From: SVKR01 sp963649145
GTDB taxonomy: Bacteria; Bacillota; Clostridia; Oscillospirales; Oscillospiraceae
Direction: 5' to 3'
Assembly: GCA_963649145.1 (NCBI GenBank)
Contig: CAVJGI010000049.1
Span: 1 to 15,184, forward strand
Length of the DNA: 15,184 nt
Shown here: piece after piece, positions 14,360 through 15,184 of the stretch
How positions within the stretch are numbered: the stretch's first letter is position 1
How the letters are laid out: every line of letters begins with the position of its first letter
Translations under genes and position numbers: made by a program
The notes under the pieces: model-generated
The model's database searches: none
What the model saw: only the letters and a program-made list of their open reading frames with translations
Told to the model about the DNA's origin: nothing

Positions 14360-14696
14360 AAAATCGGACCAGAATAGCCTCACATGCGGTTTTCAGCGCG
14401 GGCATATCGTTTTCCAACGTATCCCAGACGGACGAGACGTCGATCGCACCATAAGCGTGGACATAAAAATTTCTCGTGTCCTTGATGATACGCCACGGGA
14501 TCGAACGATTCTGCGCTTTTATCTCGTCGGAGAGCTGTGCGACGAGCTCGCCGATCTGAACGACGCACATACAGCAGGCGTCCTGAAAAAGGGCGTCCTG
14601 TTCAAAGGCAGAATAGTCGTGGTGAAAGCGTTCCAAATTTCCTGCGATGCGCTCGCAGTAAAGAACGATCTTCTGCAAAATGATCCTGTCACGCAT
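14358..14696 (-). CDS. hepT: HepT-like ribonuclease toxin (DUF86/HEPN)
   Basis: 112 residues, all-helical, with the HEPN RX4HXY motif as RNFYVHAY (Arg and His catalytic for RNA cleavage, Tyr the target of AMPylation by MntA). The sequence between, IGELVAQLSDEIKAQNRSIPWRIIKDTRNFYVHAYG, is typical of the family, as is the length. It starts inside the end of the upstream mntA gene (ATGCGTGA, an 8-bp overlap), so the two are translationally coupled. In known pairs HepT cleaves RNA, often tRNA 3' ends, and is neutralised by polyAMPylation. The active motif appears intact. It could act in phage defence or plasmid/element stabilisation; the sequence does not tell which. Confidence 0.9.
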   Translation of the reverse strand: MRDRIILQKIVLYCERIAGNLERFHHDYSAFEQDALFQDACCMCVVQIGELVAQLSDEIKAQNRSIPWRIIKDTRNFYVHAYGAIDVSSVWDTLENDMPALKTACEAILVRF

Positions 14697-14988
14697 TTCG
14701 ATAAAGCAGCACCTCGTCTTTCCGGATCAGGTCCAGAAATGATTTGTCGGAAGATTCGCTGGTCACGAGATCGACCGGCAGCTTCAGGGCATCCTCCACG
14801 GCGAGGCGAAAGCCGCTGAGCTGGAACAGAGAGCGCAGCGCGCCCTTTTCGATCACCAGATCCACGTCGCTTCCGGCATTCGCCGTGCCTCTGGAGTAAG
14901 AGCCGAAAAGCGAGACGCTCTCCACGCCGTGCGCCTGCGCAATGGGCGAAACGATGCGGCGCAGCTCCTCAATGCTATATGGCGCCAT
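14689..14988 (-). CDS. mntA: MntA-like minimal nucleotidyltransferase antitoxin
   Basis: 99 residues. The start at 14988 is set by a near-perfect AAGGAGGTGA just upstream; an in-frame extension to 15120 has no ribosome site and non-family sequence. The nucleotidyltransferase signature is GSYSRGTANAGSDVD, which fits GSX10DXD exactly, with both metal-binding Asp present. A third Asp in LPVDLVTSES fits the usual third acidic residue. Members transfer AMP groups to the HepT tyrosine and so silence the toxin. It is the first gene of a two-gene operon with hepT, whose ATG overlaps its TGA. The length is normal for minimal antitoxins of this class. Confidence 0.9.
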   Translation of the reverse strand: MAPYSIEELRRIVSPIAQAHGVESVSLFGSYSRGTANAGSDVDLVIEKGALRSLFQLSGFRLAVEDALKLPVDLVTSESSDKSFLDLIRKDEVLLYRNA

Positions 14989-15011
14989 GGAATCACCTCC
15001 TTGATAGGTCC

Positions 15012-15017
15012 AATATA
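15012..15017 (-). promoter_or_regulatory. Probable -10 of the mntA-hepT promoter
   Basis: TATATT preceded by TGG (extended -10 form) on the minus strand, about 25-30 nt upstream of the mntA start. There is only a pyrimidine-rich poor match (TTTTCT-like) where a -35 should be. The predicted leader is very short. Confidence 0.35.
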
Positions 15018-15094
15018 CCACAATGCAGGGAAAAAGAAAAGAGAAATTGACGCGGAAAGCCCCACCCCCTGCGTCCGCATGGCGCACTGAACTG

Positions 15095-15129
15095 AAAAAG
15101 CTCCTTTGTCCGATGGACAAAGGAGCTTT
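15095..15129 (-). terminator. Rho-independent terminator hairpin (minus strand)
   Basis: A perfect 15-bp palindrome (15097-15111 with 15115-15129, loop GAT, stem AAAGCTCCTTTGTCC). On the minus strand it runs into TTTTT (15099-15095), so it would stop transcripts entering from the right edge before they reach mntA. On the + strand it is followed by CAGCTTGTCAAA instead of T residues, a tail also seen after the hairpin at 175-195. Confidence 0.65.
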
Positions 15130-15145
15130 CAGCTTGTCAAAGAAC

Positions 15146-15174
15146 TTCCAAACCGCCCCGGTTTCTGGTATAAT
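15146..15174 (+). promoter_or_regulatory. Promoter reading out of the right edge
   Basis: TGG plus a perfect TATAAT (15169-15174) forms an extended -10, with TTCCAA (15146-15151) at a 17-bp spacing as a weak -35. It implies a + strand gene starting just beyond the window. Confidence 0.5.
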
Positions 15175-15184
15175 GGAAGAAACG

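Overview
The window is GC-rich DNA with strong AGGAGG-type ribosome binding sites, SLH-anchored surface proteins, an ECF (group II) vitamin transporter and dispersed palindromic repeats. Together these suggest a Gram-positive Clostridia member, most likely a gut Oscillospiraceae-type bacterium. This placement is inferred from protein style only; there is no rRNA or other taxonomic marker.

Layout. Positions 1-165 hold the end of an unrecognised + strand gene. Positions 166-682 carry no gene and are filled with structured repeats: a hairpin cluster (175-365) and a roughly 205-bp MITE-like element (390-594). An extended -10 promoter at 683-691 then starts a tightly packed + strand operon of four genes (729-10241): a giant SLH-anchored surface protein with an alpha-toroid (terpenoid-cyclase/transcobalamin-like) domain, a membrane-anchored DUF4430 (transcobalamin C-terminal-like) protein, EcfT, and one polypeptide that fuses both ECF ATPases to a membrane S component. 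The last three start codons overlap or nearly touch the previous gene. A second MITE-like copy (10273-10482) and a strong terminator (10508-10550) follow.

On the minus strand, 13386-10555 encodes a second SLH surface protein built from CxxC modules, including five 117-bp tandem repeats. It is divergent from a MerR-family regulator with a BmrR/GyrI-like effector domain (13510-14316). The shared intergenic region carries overlapping promoters and a perfect dyad with MerR-type 19-bp spacing facing the surface gene. A bidirectional terminator separates merR from a minus-strand MntA-HepT toxin-antitoxin pair (14988-14358). The right edge holds a minus-strand terminator hairpin and a promoter reading out of the window.

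How the genes fit together. Vertebrate intrinsic factor and transcobalamin bind cobalamin between an alpha6-alpha6 toroid and a C-terminal DUF4430-like beta domain. Here the same two folds are encoded by two adjacent genes, one tethered to the wall by SLH domains and one to the membrane, directly upstream of a complete ECF importer. The reading I propose is a surface capture and hand-off system for cobalamin or a similar ligand. The ligand is inference, and no B12 riboswitch is visible.

Both large surface genes are interrupted once by an in-frame UGA, at a plausible Trp position in each, while UGA is clearly a real stop elsewhere in the window.
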